64,000 nucleotides of DNA from Dyella sp. C9. Its GTDB lineage: Bacteria > Pseudomonadota > Gammaproteobacteria > Xanthomonadales > Rhodanobacteraceae. The translations under genes were made by a program, and so were the position numbers. The stretch spans positions 1 to 64,000 of the forward strand of contig NZ_QIRF01000004.1 of the NCBI RefSeq assembly GCF_003332825.1, given 5' to 3'. Below the pieces are notes generated by a model. That model made no database searches. It was not told the origin of the DNA and worked only from the letters and a program-made list of their open reading frames with translations. Below, piece by piece: positions 30,243 to 39,203 of this stretch. The number at the start of each line of letters is the position of its first letter. The first letter of the stretch is position 1.

Positions 30243-31102
30243 GCGCGCCGTACTCCCTCTCCCCGCTGGGGAGAGGGTTGGGGTGAGGGGTGGATGCTCG
30301 CGGTAGCGTTGAGCTGTGACGGGTTTTCGCAAGACGGGTCGCCCACCCCAATCTCCCCGCCAGCGGGGAGCGGAAGTGAGGGCGCGAGGTTCTTGTCCAG
30401 CGCACCGCGCTCGTCGAACACGAAACAATCGCCGCGCCAGTGCGCGCCGTCGGTTTCCTCGAAATACTTCAGGATGCCGCCTTCGAGCTGGTACACGTGC
30501 TCGATGCCGATGTCCTGCATGTGCAGCGCGGCCTTTTCGCAGCGGATGCCGCCAGTGCAGTACGACACCACCGTCTTGCCCTCGTAGCGCGCTCGGTCGG
30601 CGGCCAGCGCGGCGGGGAACTCGGTGAAGCTGGCGATGCGGTAGTCCACCGCGTGGTCGAACAGGCCGACATCGGTCTCGTAGTCGTTGCGCGTATCCAG
30701 CAGCACCACTTCGCGGCCGTGGTCGTCATGGCCCTGCGCCAGCCAGCGCTGCAGCGTCACTGGCGCCACCGACGGCGCGCGTTCGCCTTCCGGGCGGATC
30801 GCCGGCATGCGCATGGTGATGATCTCCTTCTTCAGGCGCACGCGCATGCGCGCGAACGGCACCGCGTCGGACATCGACACCTTCGGCTCCAGTCCGGCGA
30901 AGCGCGGGTCCTCGCGCAGCCAGTCCATGAAGGCCTCGATGGGCTCGCCGGGGCCGGCGAGGAACAGGTTGATGCCCTCGGGCGCCAGCAGGATGGTGCC
31001 CCTCAGGGCCAGCGCTTCGCAGCGCTCGCGGATGCGATCGCGCAGCGCCGGCAGGTCGTCGAGGCCGATGAAACGGTAGGCGGAGAGATTGATGATGGAC
31101 AT
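30239..31102 (-). CDS. trhO: tRNA uridine(34) hydroxylase / rhodanese-related sulfurtransferase
   Basis: 287 residues. The N-terminal acylphosphatase-like domain is [11 protein letters not shown] to about 100, and a rhodanese domain carries Cys182 in [10 protein letters not shown]. TrhO/YceA proteins hydroxylate U34 of certain tRNAs to form ho5U. The last ~45 residues ([27 protein letters not shown]) are translated repeat DNA, not family sequence. The stop overlaps bioH (ATGA). An alternative ATG at 31132 overlaps the bioF stop (TAATG) and would add ten residues. It sits inside the biotin operon. Confidence 0.88.
   Translation of the reverse strand: MSIINLSAYRFIGLDDLPALRDRIRERCEALALRGTILLAPEGINLFLAGPGEPIEAFMDWLREDPRFAGLEPKVSMSDAVPFARMRVRLKKEIITMRMPAIRPEGERAPSVAPVTLQRWLAQGHDDHGREVVLLDTRNDYETDVGLFDHAVDYRIASFTEFPAALAADRARYEGKTVVSYCTGGIRCEKAALHMQDIGIEHVYQLEGGILKYFEETDGAHWRGDCFVFDERGALDKNLAPSLPLPAGGEIGVGDPSCENPSQLNATASIHPSPQPSPQRGEGVRRA
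30253..30373. repeat. Composite palindromic repeat, copy A (CCTCTCCCCGC family)
   Basis: Two hairpins, ccctctccccgc/ggggagaggg at the left and ctccccgc/gcggggag at the right, separated by about 70 bases containing gctcgcgg and gcaagacggg. The same arrangement occurs at 50627-50747. Here it is translated as the end of trhO. Confidence 0.85.
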
Positions 31103-31131
31103 GGGGGAGAGCGGGTACGACAAGGCCGCCA

Positions 31132-32316
31132 TTATACGGGCTGCCCCGTGGGCACCCGGGACAGTGCCTCCAGCAGCCGGTCCACGTCGGTTTCCTCGTG
31201 TGCCGCCGACAACGTGATGCGCAGGCGGGCCTTGCCCTGCGGTACGGTCGGCGGACGGATGGCGGTGACCAGGAAACCCTGCCGTTCCAGCGCGGTGGAG
31301 GCATCGAGCGCGGCCTGCGCATGGCCCAGCAACAGCGGCTGGATGGCGGTGGGCGAGGGCATCAGCGGCAGGCCCAGCTGGGCGGCGCCCTGGCGGAAAC
31401 GGGCGATCAGCGCCTCCAGCTTGGCGCGCCGCCAGCCTTCGGCCTGGGCCAGCCGCACTGCGGCCAGGGTGGCGGCCGCCAGTGCCGGTGGCATCGCGGT
31501 CGTATAGATGTAGGTGCGGGCGGACTGCACCAGCCCGTCGATCAGCGCGGCCGGGCCGGCCACGAAGGCACCGCTGCAACCCAGCGCCTTGCCCAGCGTG
31601 GCCATCAGTACGGGAACCTCGTCCTGGCCGAGCCCTGCCGCCGCCACGCTGCCTTCCCCGCGCGCACCCAGCACGCCCAGCCCATGGGCGTCGTCGACCA
31701 TGAAGGTGGCGCCTTCGCGGTGGCACAGCGCAGCGAGCCCGGGCAGCGGCGCGATGTCGCCGTCCATGCTGAACACGCCATCAGTGGCGAGCAGCGCACC
31801 GGTTTCGGCCTGGCCGGCGAGCTGGCGCGCGGCCGCGTCCACGTCGGTATGCGGATAGCGCTTCAGCGTGGCGCCGGCCAGTTGCGCGCCATCGATCAGG
31901 CAGGCGTGGTTGAGCTTGTCCTGCACGCACAGGTCGCCGTGCTGCAGCAGCGCCTGCATCACGCCAAGGTTGGCCATGTAGCCGGTGGAGAACAACAGCG
32001 CACGCTCGCGCCCGGTCCACTCGGCCAGCGCCTCTTCCAGCGCGGCATGCGCCGGGCGATGCCCGCAGATCAGGTGCGCCGAACCGCTGCCGACGCCATC
32101 GCTGTCCGCCGCGCGCTTGAGCGCGTCGACCAGCGCGGGATGTTGGGCCAGCCCCAGGTAGTCGTTGCTGCAGAAGGACAGCAGGCGGCGGCCGTCGCGC
32201 TCCACCCACGGGCCGTCGGCGCGATCGATGGTGCGCAGGCGGCGCTGCAGGCCTGCACGGGCGCGTTCGGCACCGTACAGGCCCAGGCGATGGAGCAGGT
32301 CGGGGCGGCAAGTCAT
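31132..32316 (-). CDS. bioF: 8-amino-7-oxononanoate synthase
   Basis: 394 residues of fold-type I PLP enzyme. [11 protein letters not shown] lies near residues 50-60, [13 protein letters not shown] near 205-217 and the PLP lysine Lys243 in ATLGKALG. It condenses pimeloyl-ACP (or -CoA) with L-alanine, the first step of biotin ring assembly. It is the second gene of the operon, separated from bioB by a REP pair, and its stop touches the alternative trhO start. Confidence 0.97.
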   Translation of the reverse strand: MTCRPDLLHRLGLYGAERARAGLQRRLRTIDRADGPWVERDGRRLLSFCSNDYLGLAQHPALVDALKRAADSDGVGSGSAHLICGHRPAHAALEEALAEWTGRERALLFSTGYMANLGVMQALLQHGDLCVQDKLNHACLIDGAQLAGATLKRYPHTDVDAAARQLAGQAETGALLATDGVFSMDGDIAPLPGLAALCHREGATFMVDDAHGLGVLGARGEGSVAAAGLGQDEVPVLMATLGKALGCSGAFVAGPAALIDGLVQSARTYIYTTAMPPALAAATLAAVRLAQAEGWRRAKLEALIARFRQGAAQLGLPLMPSPTAIQPLLLGHAQAALDASTALERQGFLVTAIRPPTVPQGKARLRITLSAAHEETDVDRLLEALSRVPTGQPV

Positions 32317-32329
32317 TCCGTGGTCCCTG

Positions 32330-32410
32330 TGCAGGAGCGCACCTTGTGCGCGACAAGCCTACGGAGCGGGGGCACCCTGGCGCCGGTCGCGCACAGGGTG
32401 CGCTCCTGCA
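32330..32410. repeat. REP pair (REPIN), GTAGGAGCGCAC family, between bioB and bioF
   Basis: Forward copy tgcaggagcgcaccttgtgc at 32330-32349 continuing to 32354, and inverted copy ending gggtgcgctcctgca at 32396-32410. The two face each other around a ~32-base centre and fill the only sizeable gap in the biotin operon. Confidence 0.85.
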
Positions 32411-32419
32411 GCGGAGCGG

Positions 32420-33424
32420 TCAGGCCACGCAGTGCTCGAGGATGTCCGCGTGCACCGTGCTGGACTCTTCCACCACTTCCAGCGGATGCAGGTCCAGGCG
32501 CTTGAACAGCTGGCGATCGTGTTCCACGTCCGGATTGCCGGTGGTGAGCAGCTTTTCGCCGTAGAAGATCGAGTTGGCGCCGGCGAAGAAGCACAGCGCC
32601 TGCACCGCGTCGTCCATCTGCTGGCGGCCGGCCGAGAGGCGCACCATCGAAGCCGGCATCAGGATGCGCGCCACGGCGATGGTGCGCACGAAGTCGAACG
32701 GATCGATCGCATCGGTGCCGTTGAGCGGCGTGCCTTCCACCTGCACCAGCTGGTTGATCGGCACCGATTCGGGGTGCTCGGGCAGGTTGGCCAGCGTCTG
32801 CAGGAGCCCGGCGCGCTGGTCGCGCGTCTCGCCCATGCCCACGATGCCGCCGCAGCAGGTCTTCAGGCCGGCTTCGCGCACGTGCTCCAGCGTGTCCAGG
32901 CGGTCCTGGTACTGGCGCGTGTGGATGATCTCGCCGTAGAACTCCGGTGCGGTATCCAGATTGTGGTTGTAGTAGTCCAGGCCGGCCTGCTTCAGCGTGG
33001 TGGCCTGCTCGCCGTTGAGCATGCCCAGGGTGGCGCAGGTTTCCAGGCCCAGGCCCTTCACCGCGCGCACGATCTCGGCCACCTTCGCCACGTCGCGGTC
33101 CTTCGGGCTGCGCCAGGCGGCGCCCATGCAGAAGCGCGAGGCGCCGGCGTTCTTGGCCGCCTGCGCGCGGGCTACCACGGCTTCCACGCTCATCAGCTTC
33201 TGCGCCTGCACGCCGGTGTCGTAGCGCGCGGCCTGCGGGCAGTAGGCGCAATCCTCGGGGCAGCCGCCGGTCTTGATCGAGAGCAGGGTGGAAACCTGCA
33301 CGGCGTTGGGATCATGGTGTTCGCGGTGCACCGAATGGGCGCGGTGCAGCAGTTCGTTGAACGGCAGGGCGAACAGCGCGGCGACTTCGGCGCGGCTCCA
33401 GTCATGACGGATCGGTTGGGCCAT
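32420..33424 (-). CDS. bioB: Biotin synthase
   Basis: 334 residues of radical-SAM enzyme. The [4Fe-4S] cysteines are Cys55, Cys59 and Cys62 (CPEDCAYC). The ETCATLGML and YYNHNLDT segments that hold the [2Fe-2S] and substrate residues follow. BioB inserts sulfur into dethiobiotin. It is the first gene of the leftward biotin operon bioB-bioF-trhO-bioH-bioC; bioA and bioD are not in the window. A BirA-like operator with an overlapping TTGACA lies upstream. Confidence 0.98.
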   Translation of the reverse strand: MAQPIRHDWSRAEVAALFALPFNELLHRAHSVHREHHDPNAVQVSTLLSIKTGGCPEDCAYCPQAARYDTGVQAQKLMSVEAVVARAQAAKNAGASRFCMGAAWRSPKDRDVAKVAEIVRAVKGLGLETCATLGMLNGEQATTLKQAGLDYYNHNLDTAPEFYGEIIHTRQYQDRLDTLEHVREAGLKTCCGGIVGMGETRDQRAGLLQTLANLPEHPESVPINQLVQVEGTPLNGTDAIDPFDFVRTIAVARILMPASMVRLSAGRQQMDDAVQALCFFAGANSIFYGEKLLTTGNPDVEHDRQLFKRLDLHPLEVVEESSTVHADILEHCVA

Positions 33425-33475
33425 GGCGACAGCTCTGGGGGGAGAAAGCGCGACAGTGTGGCAGCGGTTTGGCCT

Positions 33476-33509
33476 CTGTCAACTTTTAAACGTGACTTAA
33501 GGTTGACGA
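33476..33509 (-). promoter_or_regulatory. BirA-like biotin operator upstream of bioB
   Basis: CTGTCAACT-N16-GGTTGACGA compares with the BirA consensus TTGTAAACC-N14/16-GGTTTACAA, six and seven of nine matches with the right spacing. Read leftward, the left half-site contains TTGACA usable as a -35 box, so repressor and polymerase would compete. It lies 52-85 bases upstream of bioB. Confidence 0.55.
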
Positions 33510-33565
33510 TGCGCGAACGTATGGCAGCCGCTACCATCGGGGAATCGGCCTTGGGAGCTTCCGGC

Positions 33566-33772
33566 ATGAGTGAAGGTGAGGGTGGCATCGGCAAGGTGCC
33601 CGCAGCGATCGCCAGCCTGCTCATCCCTGGCCTGGGCCAGTTGTTGCAGCGGCGCCCGTGGATCGCCCTGGTGATGATCGTGCTGGCGGTCATCCTGTGG
33701 ATCATCCGCATGGGCTGGGTCATCCACCTGTGGTCCTGCCTGGACGCCGCCATCTACCGGCGGCGCGACTGA
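33566..33772 (+). CDS. Small membrane protein, TM2-like
   Basis: 68 residues. A short polar N-terminus (MSEGEGGIG) is followed by AAIASLLIPGLGQLLQRRP, a pattern reminiscent of TM2-type domains with a short turn, and a second hydrophobic helix (IALVMIVLAVILWIIRMGWV). GGGAG lies eight bases before ATG 33566. An in-frame ATG at 33509 overlaps the BirA-like operator and has no ribosome binding site. comF begins 14 bases after the stop, so the two are likely co-transcribed. Function unknown. Confidence 0.65.
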   Translation: MSEGEGGIGKVPAAIASLLIPGLGQLLQRRPWIALVMIVLAVILWIIRMGWVIHLWSCLDAAIYRRRD

Positions 33773-33785
33773 GAGGCCCCGGCGC

Positions 33786-34505
33786 ATGGATGCGCGAATC
33801 GCCTGGCAAGCCATCAGCCGCCCGCTGCGATGCTTCCTGCTGCCCCTGCATTGCCTGCTGTGCGGCGCACAGGGCGAGGACGAACTGGACCTGTGCCGGG
33901 CCTGCGCCGCCGAACTGCCCCGCAACCGCAGCTGCTGCGCACGGTGCGCCCTGCCGCTGGCCGAAGCGGCCGCCCTGTGCGGCCAATGCCAGCGCCGCGC
34001 GCCGCCATGGCAGGTGGCCTGGGTGCCCTTTCGTTATGGCTGGCCGCTGGACCGGCTGGAGTCGCGCTTCAAGTTCGCCGGCTCGCTGGCGGCGGGCAGG
34101 GTGCTTTCCACGCTATGGCTGCGCGAGCCGCCCCTGATGTCCTTGCCGCAGGTGATCGTACCGATGCCCTTGCATCGGGCGCGCCTGCGCGAACGCGGCT
34201 ACAACCAGGCCATCGAGCTGGCCCGCCCGCTGGCCCGCGACCTGAAACTGCCGTTGCGCCACGACCTGCTGCAACGCACGCGTGCCACCCAGGCGCAGAC
34301 CGAACTCGGCGCACTGGCGCGACGCCGCAACGTGCGTGGTGCATTCGCGGTACGCGACGGCACGGCCATCCCTGCCCACGTCGCCCTGCTCGACGACGTG
34401 ATGACCACCGGCGCCACCCTCGCGGAAGCCGCACGATGCCTGCGCCGGGCAGGCGTGCAGCGGGTCGACCTATGGGCACTGGCGCGTGCGCCGCACCGGC
34501 GCTGA
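33786..34505 (+). CDS. ComF-family phosphoribosyltransferase-like protein
   Basis: 239 residues. An N-terminal double zinc-finger has CLLCG, CRAC, CARC and CGQC cysteine pairs (residues about 23-68). A type I phosphoribosyltransferase domain follows with RERGYNQAIELA and the PRPP loop VALLDDVMTTGATL near residue 200. ComF/GntX proteins are linked to DNA uptake in competent species, but the enzymatic role is unsettled. It lies next to bioB in divergent orientation, an arrangement I recall from other Xanthomonadales. Confidence 0.92.
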   Translation: MDARIAWQAISRPLRCFLLPLHCLLCGAQGEDELDLCRACAAELPRNRSCCARCALPLAEAAALCGQCQRRAPPWQVAWVPFRYGWPLDRLESRFKFAGSLAAGRVLSTLWLREPPLMSLPQVIVPMPLHRARLRERGYNQAIELARPLARDLKLPLRHDLLQRTRATQAQTELGALARRRNVRGAFAVRDGTAIPAHVALLDDVMTTGATLAEAARCLRRAGVQRVDLWALARAPHRR

Positions 34506-34520
34506 CGGGCCCGCGGACGT

Positions 34521-35189
34521 CTATTTGAAATGCAGTGAATCCAGCAGCTCGGACAAGCCCGTCCACAGCAGTTGCACGCCGATGCAGAAGATCACGAAGG
34601 CAAACAGGCGCATGGTGATCTTGGTGCCGATGTTGCCCAGCAGCCGCTCCAGGTCGCCGGCAAAGCGCACGCAGATGTAGATGCTGGCGCACAGCACCAG
34701 CAAGGCGGCGCCGACGCCGGCGATGTGGCCGAGCGACAGGCCTTCGCGTGGTGAACCAGTGCCCAGCGCGATCGCCACCGCGATGGAGCCGGGGCCCACG
34801 GTGAGCGGCAGGGTCAGTGGATAGAACGCCTTGGCGGCAAGCGAGCCATGACGCGGCTGGGCCTGCAGTTCGGCGGTTTCGTCCTTGGTGTCGTCGTCGT
34901 CGGGTTTCTGCAGCAGGTTCCAGCCGGCCATGCTGATGATGATGCCGCCCGCGACGCGCAACACCGGAATGGAGATGCCGAAGAAGGACAGTACGTAGGC
35001 GCCGAGAAGCAGCGAGCCCAGCAGGATCGCCAGGCTGTTGGTGGTGATGCGCCAGGCCAGCTCCGAGCGCTCCGCCGGCGTGGCGTTGGGCACTATGCTC
35101 AGCACGATCATCGCCGAGGCCGGTGGATTGATGATGGGAAACAGGCCGGTGACGAGCAGCAGCAGGGTCTGGGTGAATTCCTTGAGCAT
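34521..35189 (-). CDS. MarC-family integral membrane protein
   Basis: 222 residues with about six membrane helices in two repeats. It shows the family segments GLFPIINPPASAMIVLS near the N-terminus and YPLTLPLTVGPGSIAVAIALG, split here as YPLTLPLTVGPG and SIAVAIALG, in the middle. The proposed role in multiple antibiotic resistance was not upheld in E. coli, so function is open. An acidic loop (KPDDDDTKDE) lies between the repeats. It is convergent with comF (15 bases between stops). Confidence 0.92.
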   Translation of the reverse strand: MLKEFTQTLLLLVTGLFPIINPPASAMIVLSIVPNATPAERSELAWRITTNSLAILLGSLLLGAYVLSFFGISIPVLRVAGGIIISMAGWNLLQKPDDDDTKDETAELQAQPRHGSLAAKAFYPLTLPLTVGPGSIAVAIALGTGSPREGLSLGHIAGVGAALLVLCASIYICVRFAGDLERLLGNIGTKITMRLFAFVIFCIGVQLLWTGLSELLDSLHFK

Positions 35190-35319
35190 GGCTCACGCTC
35201 TCCGCGACGGGGAAGACTCGCTGGCGCGCCGGTGATCGGGCCGGTGGCGCAGCGGCATGGCATCACAAGGCGCGGTACGCGGGCAAGCTTGCCGTCCGGC
35301 CCGTGGGCGCCGCAGCCGT

Positions 35320-35754
35320 TCAGCCGGACGGCGAGCCGCCCGCGGCCGGCAGTTCCTCGCCGGAGCCGCTGCAGGTGCGCGGAGACTCGCCGGCGAGGGT
35401 GAACGTGGCGTCCTTGAGGCCCTTGCCCCAGAACTCGTTGCCGTTGGCGTCCGCATAGCGCGCGCCATCGGCGGAGACGGCGTGCGGAAGCACCAGCGTC
35501 TTGCCGCCATAGGAAAGCTCCACCTGGTCCGGCGTGAAGCGCCCGGTCACCGCGAGGTCGCCGCACTGGTAGGCATAGCTGTGAACCGCTTGTGCCGGCG
35601 TATTTCCCGCCGCCGGCGCCGAGGTGGCGGGCGCCGGTTCCTTGGTGGTCGGCGCGCTGGCCGCAGCACGTTCGGCAGCCTGGTGGTCGCTGGACTGGCA
35701 GCCGGCGAGCACCAGCAACAACGGGGTGATCCACAGGCAGCGGGCAGCACGCAT
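35320..35754 (-). CDS. MliC-like lipoprotein (C-type lysozyme inhibitor domain)
   Basis: 144 residues. A lipoprotein signal peptide ends in LVLAGC (Cys at about residue 19), followed by an Ala/Pro/Thr linker. The MliC beta-barrel covers about 60-135: YQCGDLAVTGRF, then SADGARYADANG, NEFWGKGLKDATF and the second disulfide Cys in SPRTCSG. Such proteins sit in the outer membrane facing the periplasm and block host or environmental lysozyme. AAGGA seven bases upstream selects ATG 35754 over the frame extension to 35895. Confidence 0.85.
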   Translation of the reverse strand: MRAARCLWITPLLLVLAGCQSSDHQAAERAAASAPTTKEPAPATSAPAAGNTPAQAVHSYAYQCGDLAVTGRFTPDQVELSYGGKTLVLPHAVSADGARYADANGNEFWGKGLKDATFTLAGESPRTCSGSGEELPAAGGSPSG

Positions 35755-35971
35755 GGGCAAATCCTTGGTGGTGTTCGAGGTGACGCACGCCCAGCATCGG
35801 GTGTCGCGGGTGGCTCCTGCGTGAAAGACGCGTATGCGACGCACCCAGCGCCTGGCCTTTACGAAGAAGCCGGTATTTTTACGGTTTTTCTTCACTGCCC
35901 CCGGGTGTCAAATGGAGCACTGGCCTCGTCGCCAGCCATTTCTGTCCATGTCTCATGAGTCGGGGGCATCC

Positions 35972-37444
35972 ATGTCTACCACCGTCGAGCAAGCCACCAC
36001 CCCGGTCGCCGAACGCCATGCGGGGCGCAAGAGCCCGAAGCTGCCGTTCGCACCCGAAGTCACGCCATCCGCGCCGATCTCCCAGCAGAGCCTGCTGCTC
36101 TCGCCCGAGTTGCGGCAAGCCATGGCCAAGGGCATCCGCGAGCAGTGCTCGCGCAAATCGCTGGGTGGCTGGAAGGCGCCCAAGGACCGGCGCGACCCGG
36201 TCGACATCCTGATCGAAACCTCCAAGGGTCGCGTCGAATCGCTGGTGCCGATCCGTTATGCACGCATGATGGCGTCGCCGTTCGCGTTCTATCGCGGCGC
36301 CGCCGCCATCATGGCCAGCGACCTGTCCACCACCGTCAGCACCGGCATCCATCTGCAGATCTGCGGCGACTGCCACCTGGTGAACTTCGGCGGCTTCGCC
36401 ACGCCCGAGCGCAAGCTGGTGTTCGACATCAACGACTTCGACGAGACCACCGTGGGTCCGTGGGAGTGGGACGTCAAGCGCTTGTGCGCCAGCCTGGTGG
36501 TGGCGGCGCGCGCCAACAGTTGCTCGGCCGACGACGCACGTGGCATTGCATGGGAGGCTGCCACGGCCTATCGCGAATACACCGCAGAGTATGCGCGGAT
36601 GGCACTGCTGGATGCCTGGTACGACCACATTGACCTGCAGGATGTGATCGATCGCATCCAGGACGAGCAGATGAAAAAGATCGCCTCCAAGAGCGTGCGC
36701 AAGGCCATGGAGCACACGGCGCACACCAAGGAGTTCATCAAGCTCACCGCCGCGGGCGGCACGCCGCCGCGCATCCAGGACGAGCCGCCGTTGATCTACC
36801 ACGACGAGAAGATCATGTCCGAGGTCAGCGAGGACGAGCGCCAGAAGGCCTTCGAGAACTATCGCCTGTCGCTGCTGCCGGAGCGGCGCGTGCTGCTGGA
36901 TCGCTTCAAGATCGTGGATTCGGCGGTGAAGGTGGTGGGCGTGGGCAGCGTGGGAACCTATTGCGGCATCCTGCTGATGGTGTCGGGCAACGGCGATCCA
37001 CTGTTCCTGCAGTTCAAGGAAGCGCGCGAATCGGTGATCGACCCCTTCATCGGCAAGAACGTCTACCCGCACCAGGGACAGCGCGTGGTGGCCGGACAGC
37101 GCCTGATGCAATCGGCCAGCGACATGTTCCTCGGCTGGACCGAAGGGCCGCATCGGCACTTCTACCTGCGCCAGTTGCGTGACGCCAAGATCTCGCCGCA
37201 GGTGGAGCTGATGCAGGCGCCCAATCTGCGTCGCTACGGGCGGCTGTGTGCCCACGCGCTGGCACGGGCGCATGCCCGTTCGGGCGATGCCGTGCTGCTG
37301 TCGACCTATCTTGGCAAGAGCGACGCCTTCGCCGATGCCATCGCGTCGTTCTCGGTGGCCTACGCCGACCAGAACGAGCGCGATCATGCGGCGATGGTGA
37401 AGGCGGCGCGCGCCGGGCGTATCGACGTCGCCACCCTCAACTGA
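35972..37444 (+). CDS. DUF2252 family protein (kinase-like fold)
   Basis: 490 residues. The conserved blocks ICGDCHLVNFGGF and FDINDFDET are the HGDxHxxN- and DFD-type elements of kinase-like folds, and FYRGAAAIMASDL and QGQRVVAGQRLMQSASD are typical of DUF2252. The family is uncharacterised; phosphotransfer is an inference from the motifs. ATG 35972 has GGGGG at the right distance; the frame also has ATGs at 35948 and 35834 without support. A perfect 13-bp hairpin follows the stop. Confidence 0.88.
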   Translation: MSTTVEQATTPVAERHAGRKSPKLPFAPEVTPSAPISQQSLLLSPELRQAMAKGIREQCSRKSLGGWKAPKDRRDPVDILIETSKGRVESLVPIRYARMMASPFAFYRGAAAIMASDLSTTVSTGIHLQICGDCHLVNFGGFATPERKLVFDINDFDETTVGPWEWDVKRLCASLVVAARANSCSADDARGIAWEAATAYREYTAEYARMALLDAWYDHIDLQDVIDRIQDEQMKKIASKSVRKAMEHTAHTKEFIKLTAAGGTPPRIQDEPPLIYHDEKIMSEVSEDERQKAFENYRLSLLPERRVLLDRFKIVDSAVKVVGVGSVGTYCGILLMVSGNGDPLFLQFKEARESVIDPFIGKNVYPHQGQRVVAGQRLMQSASDMFLGWTEGPHRHFYLRQLRDAKISPQVELMQAPNLRRYGRLCAHALARAHARSGDAVLLSTYLGKSDAFADAIASFSVAYADQNERDHAAMVKAARAGRIDVATLN

Positions 37445-37449
37445 GTGTG

Positions 37450-37478
37450 AGGTCCCCGCGCCGCTGGCGCGGGGACCT
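37450..37478 (+). terminator. Perfect hairpin after the DUF2252 gene (terminator-like, no T-tract)
   Basis: aggtccccgcgcc / ggcgcggggacct, 13 bp with a gct loop, six bases after the stop. It lacks a T-run, so it may stabilise the mRNA end or act with Rho. Confidence 0.5.
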
Positions 37479-37528
37479 CGTCAAAGCGCCAGTCACCGCC
37501 CTCCTGGCATCCCTCAAGGAGACTACCC

Positions 37529-37867
37529 ATGTTGAACTGGCCCGAGTACCGCAAGGAACTCCTCGCTCGCATCGGTGACATCGGCAAGTTGAGCCCCGAT
37601 ACGGTGGCCGGCTACCAGACGCTGAGCAACGCCGGCAAGAAGACCGGTCACCTGGATGCCAAGACGCACGAATTGATCGCGTTGGCGGTGGCGGTTACCA
37701 CGCGCTGCGATGGCTGCATCACGGTGCACACGGCCGAAGCGCTGAAGCACGGTGCCAGCCACGAGGAGATCGCCGAGGCGCTGGGCGTGGCGGTGGCCCT
37801 CAACGCCGGTGCGGCGTTGGTGTATTCGGCGCGCGTGATGGACGCCGTGGCGGCCTACGGAAAGTAG
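37529..37867 (+). CDS. Carboxymuconolactone decarboxylase-family protein (AhpD-like)
   Basis: 112 residues, all helical. The redox motif CDGC and the downstream His (TRCDGCITVHTAEALKHGAS, nineteen residues shown as TRCDGCITVHT and AEALKHGAS) are those of AhpD-type peroxidase partners. It probably reduces peroxides or disulfides. CAAGGAG before the ATG is a strong ribosome binding site. It converges on the ECF sigma gene with 12 bases between stops. Whether it belongs to the ECF42 regulon is unknown. Confidence 0.9.
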   Translation: MLNWPEYRKELLARIGDIGKLSPDTVAGYQTLSNAGKKTGHLDAKTHELIALAVAVTTRCDGCITVHTAEALKHGASHEEIAEALGVAVALNAGAALVYSARVMDAVAAYGK

Positions 37868-37879
37868 TCCGCGCCTGGC

Positions 37880-39148
37880 TCAGGGCAAATCCTGCAGAAG
37901 GGCCGCGCGTTGCAGCATCAGCGTGCGTTCGCGCGCATTACGCGCCAGTTCGGCGGCGCGCAGGAATTCCTCGCGTGCTTCGGCGTGTCGTCCCAGCCGT
38001 TGCAGCAGGTCGCCGCGCACGCCGGGCAGCAGGTGGTAATGGCGCAACAGGGGTTCGTCGCGTAGCGCGTCGACCTGGGCAAGACCCGATTCGGGGCCGA
38101 ACGCCATTGCATGCGCCACCGCGCGATTGAGCGCCACCACCGGCGAGGGCATGCGCTGCGCCAGCCTGTCGTACAGCGCGGCGATGCGCGGCCAGTCGGT
38201 ATCCTCCACATGGGCCGCGCGCGCGTGGCAGGCCGCAATGGCCGCCTGCAGCGCATAGGGGCCTTCGGCTCCGCCGAGCGCCTCGGCGCGTTGCAGGGCG
38301 GCCAGTCCGCGCCGGATCAGCAGGGGATCCCAACGCGCGCGGTTCTGCTCGGTGAGCAGGATCGGCTCACCGTTCGGCCCGGTGCGCGCGGCGGTGCGCG
38401 AGGCCTGGATTTCCATCAATGCCACCAGGCCGTGCACTTCCGGCTCGGCCGGCGCCAGCCCGGCCAGCACGCGGCCCAGCCGCATGGCCTCCTCGCATAG
38501 CGCCGGGCGCATCCAGTCGTCGCCGGCGGTGGCGGCGTAGCCTTCGTTGAAGATCAGGTAGACCACCTCGAGCACCGAGGCCAGGCGTACGGCGAGTTCC
38601 TCGCCACGTGGTACCTCGAACGGTACGTTGGCCTCGCTCAGCGTGCGCTTGGCCCGCACGATGCGCTGGGCGAGGGTGGCTTCGGGCACCAGGAAGGCGC
38701 GGGCAATCTCCGGCGTGGTCAGGCCGCCGATCAGGCGCAAGGTGAGCGCGACCCGCGCGTCGGTGGACAACACCGGGTGGCAGGCGGTGAACACCAGGCT
38801 CAGCAGGTCGTCGCCGATGGCATCGTCCAGCATGGCATCCATATCCCCCACGCTTTGTTCGAGCTGCTCCTCGATCTCGCGGGTCAGCTCGCCTTCCTTG
38901 CGCCGGTGCAGGGCATGCCGGCGCAACTGGTCGATGGCCCGGCGCTTGGCGGTGGTCATCAACCAGGCGCCGGGATTGTGCGGAACGCCGCTGGCGGGCC
39001 ACTGCTCCAGCGCAGTGACCAGTGCGTCCTGCGCCAGCTCCTCCGCCGTGCCCACGTCGCGCACGATGCGGGCAAGCCCGGCGATCAGGCGGGGCGACTC
39101 GATGCGCCAGACAGCCTCGATGGTGCGATGGATGTCGGTTGCCGTCAT
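37880..39148 (-). CDS. ECF42-type RNA polymerase sigma factor
   Basis: 422 residues. Sigma2 covers about 10-80 (GTAEELAQDALVTALEQWP) and sigma4 about 125-175 (TTPEIARAFLVPEATLAQRI). A C-terminal extension of ~240 residues of DUF6596/TPR type follows (FNEGYAATAGDDWMRPALCEEAMRL, cut here as FNEGYAATAGDD and ALCEEAMRLGRVLAGL). This long extension and the linked DGPF gene define the ECF42 group, which has no anti-sigma partner. It is the last gene of a three-gene operon with a VOC and a DGPF protein. Confidence 0.93.
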   Translation of the reverse strand: MTATDIHRTIEAVWRIESPRLIAGLARIVRDVGTAEELAQDALVTALEQWPASGVPHNPGAWLMTTAKRRAIDQLRRHALHRRKEGELTREIEEQLEQSVGDMDAMLDDAIGDDLLSLVFTACHPVLSTDARVALTLRLIGGLTTPEIARAFLVPEATLAQRIVRAKRTLSEANVPFEVPRGEELAVRLASVLEVVYLIFNEGYAATAGDDWMRPALCEEAMRLGRVLAGLAPAEPEVHGLVALMEIQASRTAARTGPNGEPILLTEQNRARWDPLLIRRGLAALQRAEALGGAEGPYALQAAIAACHARAAHVEDTDWPRIAALYDRLAQRMPSPVVALNRAVAHAMAFGPESGLAQVDALRDEPLLRHYHLLPGVRGDLLQRLGRHAEAREEFLRAAELARNARERTLMLQRAALLQDLP

Positions 39149-39203
39149 GGCAGCCGATCACAGCAGCGGGCGCCGGCGGGCGCAAGTGCGCGCCGGCCCA
39201 CGC

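Noticed and set aside
35879..37387. 502-codon leftward ORF antisense to the DUF2252 gene
   Set aside because: No ribosome binding site or recognisable domain; the plus-strand protein has conserved family blocks.
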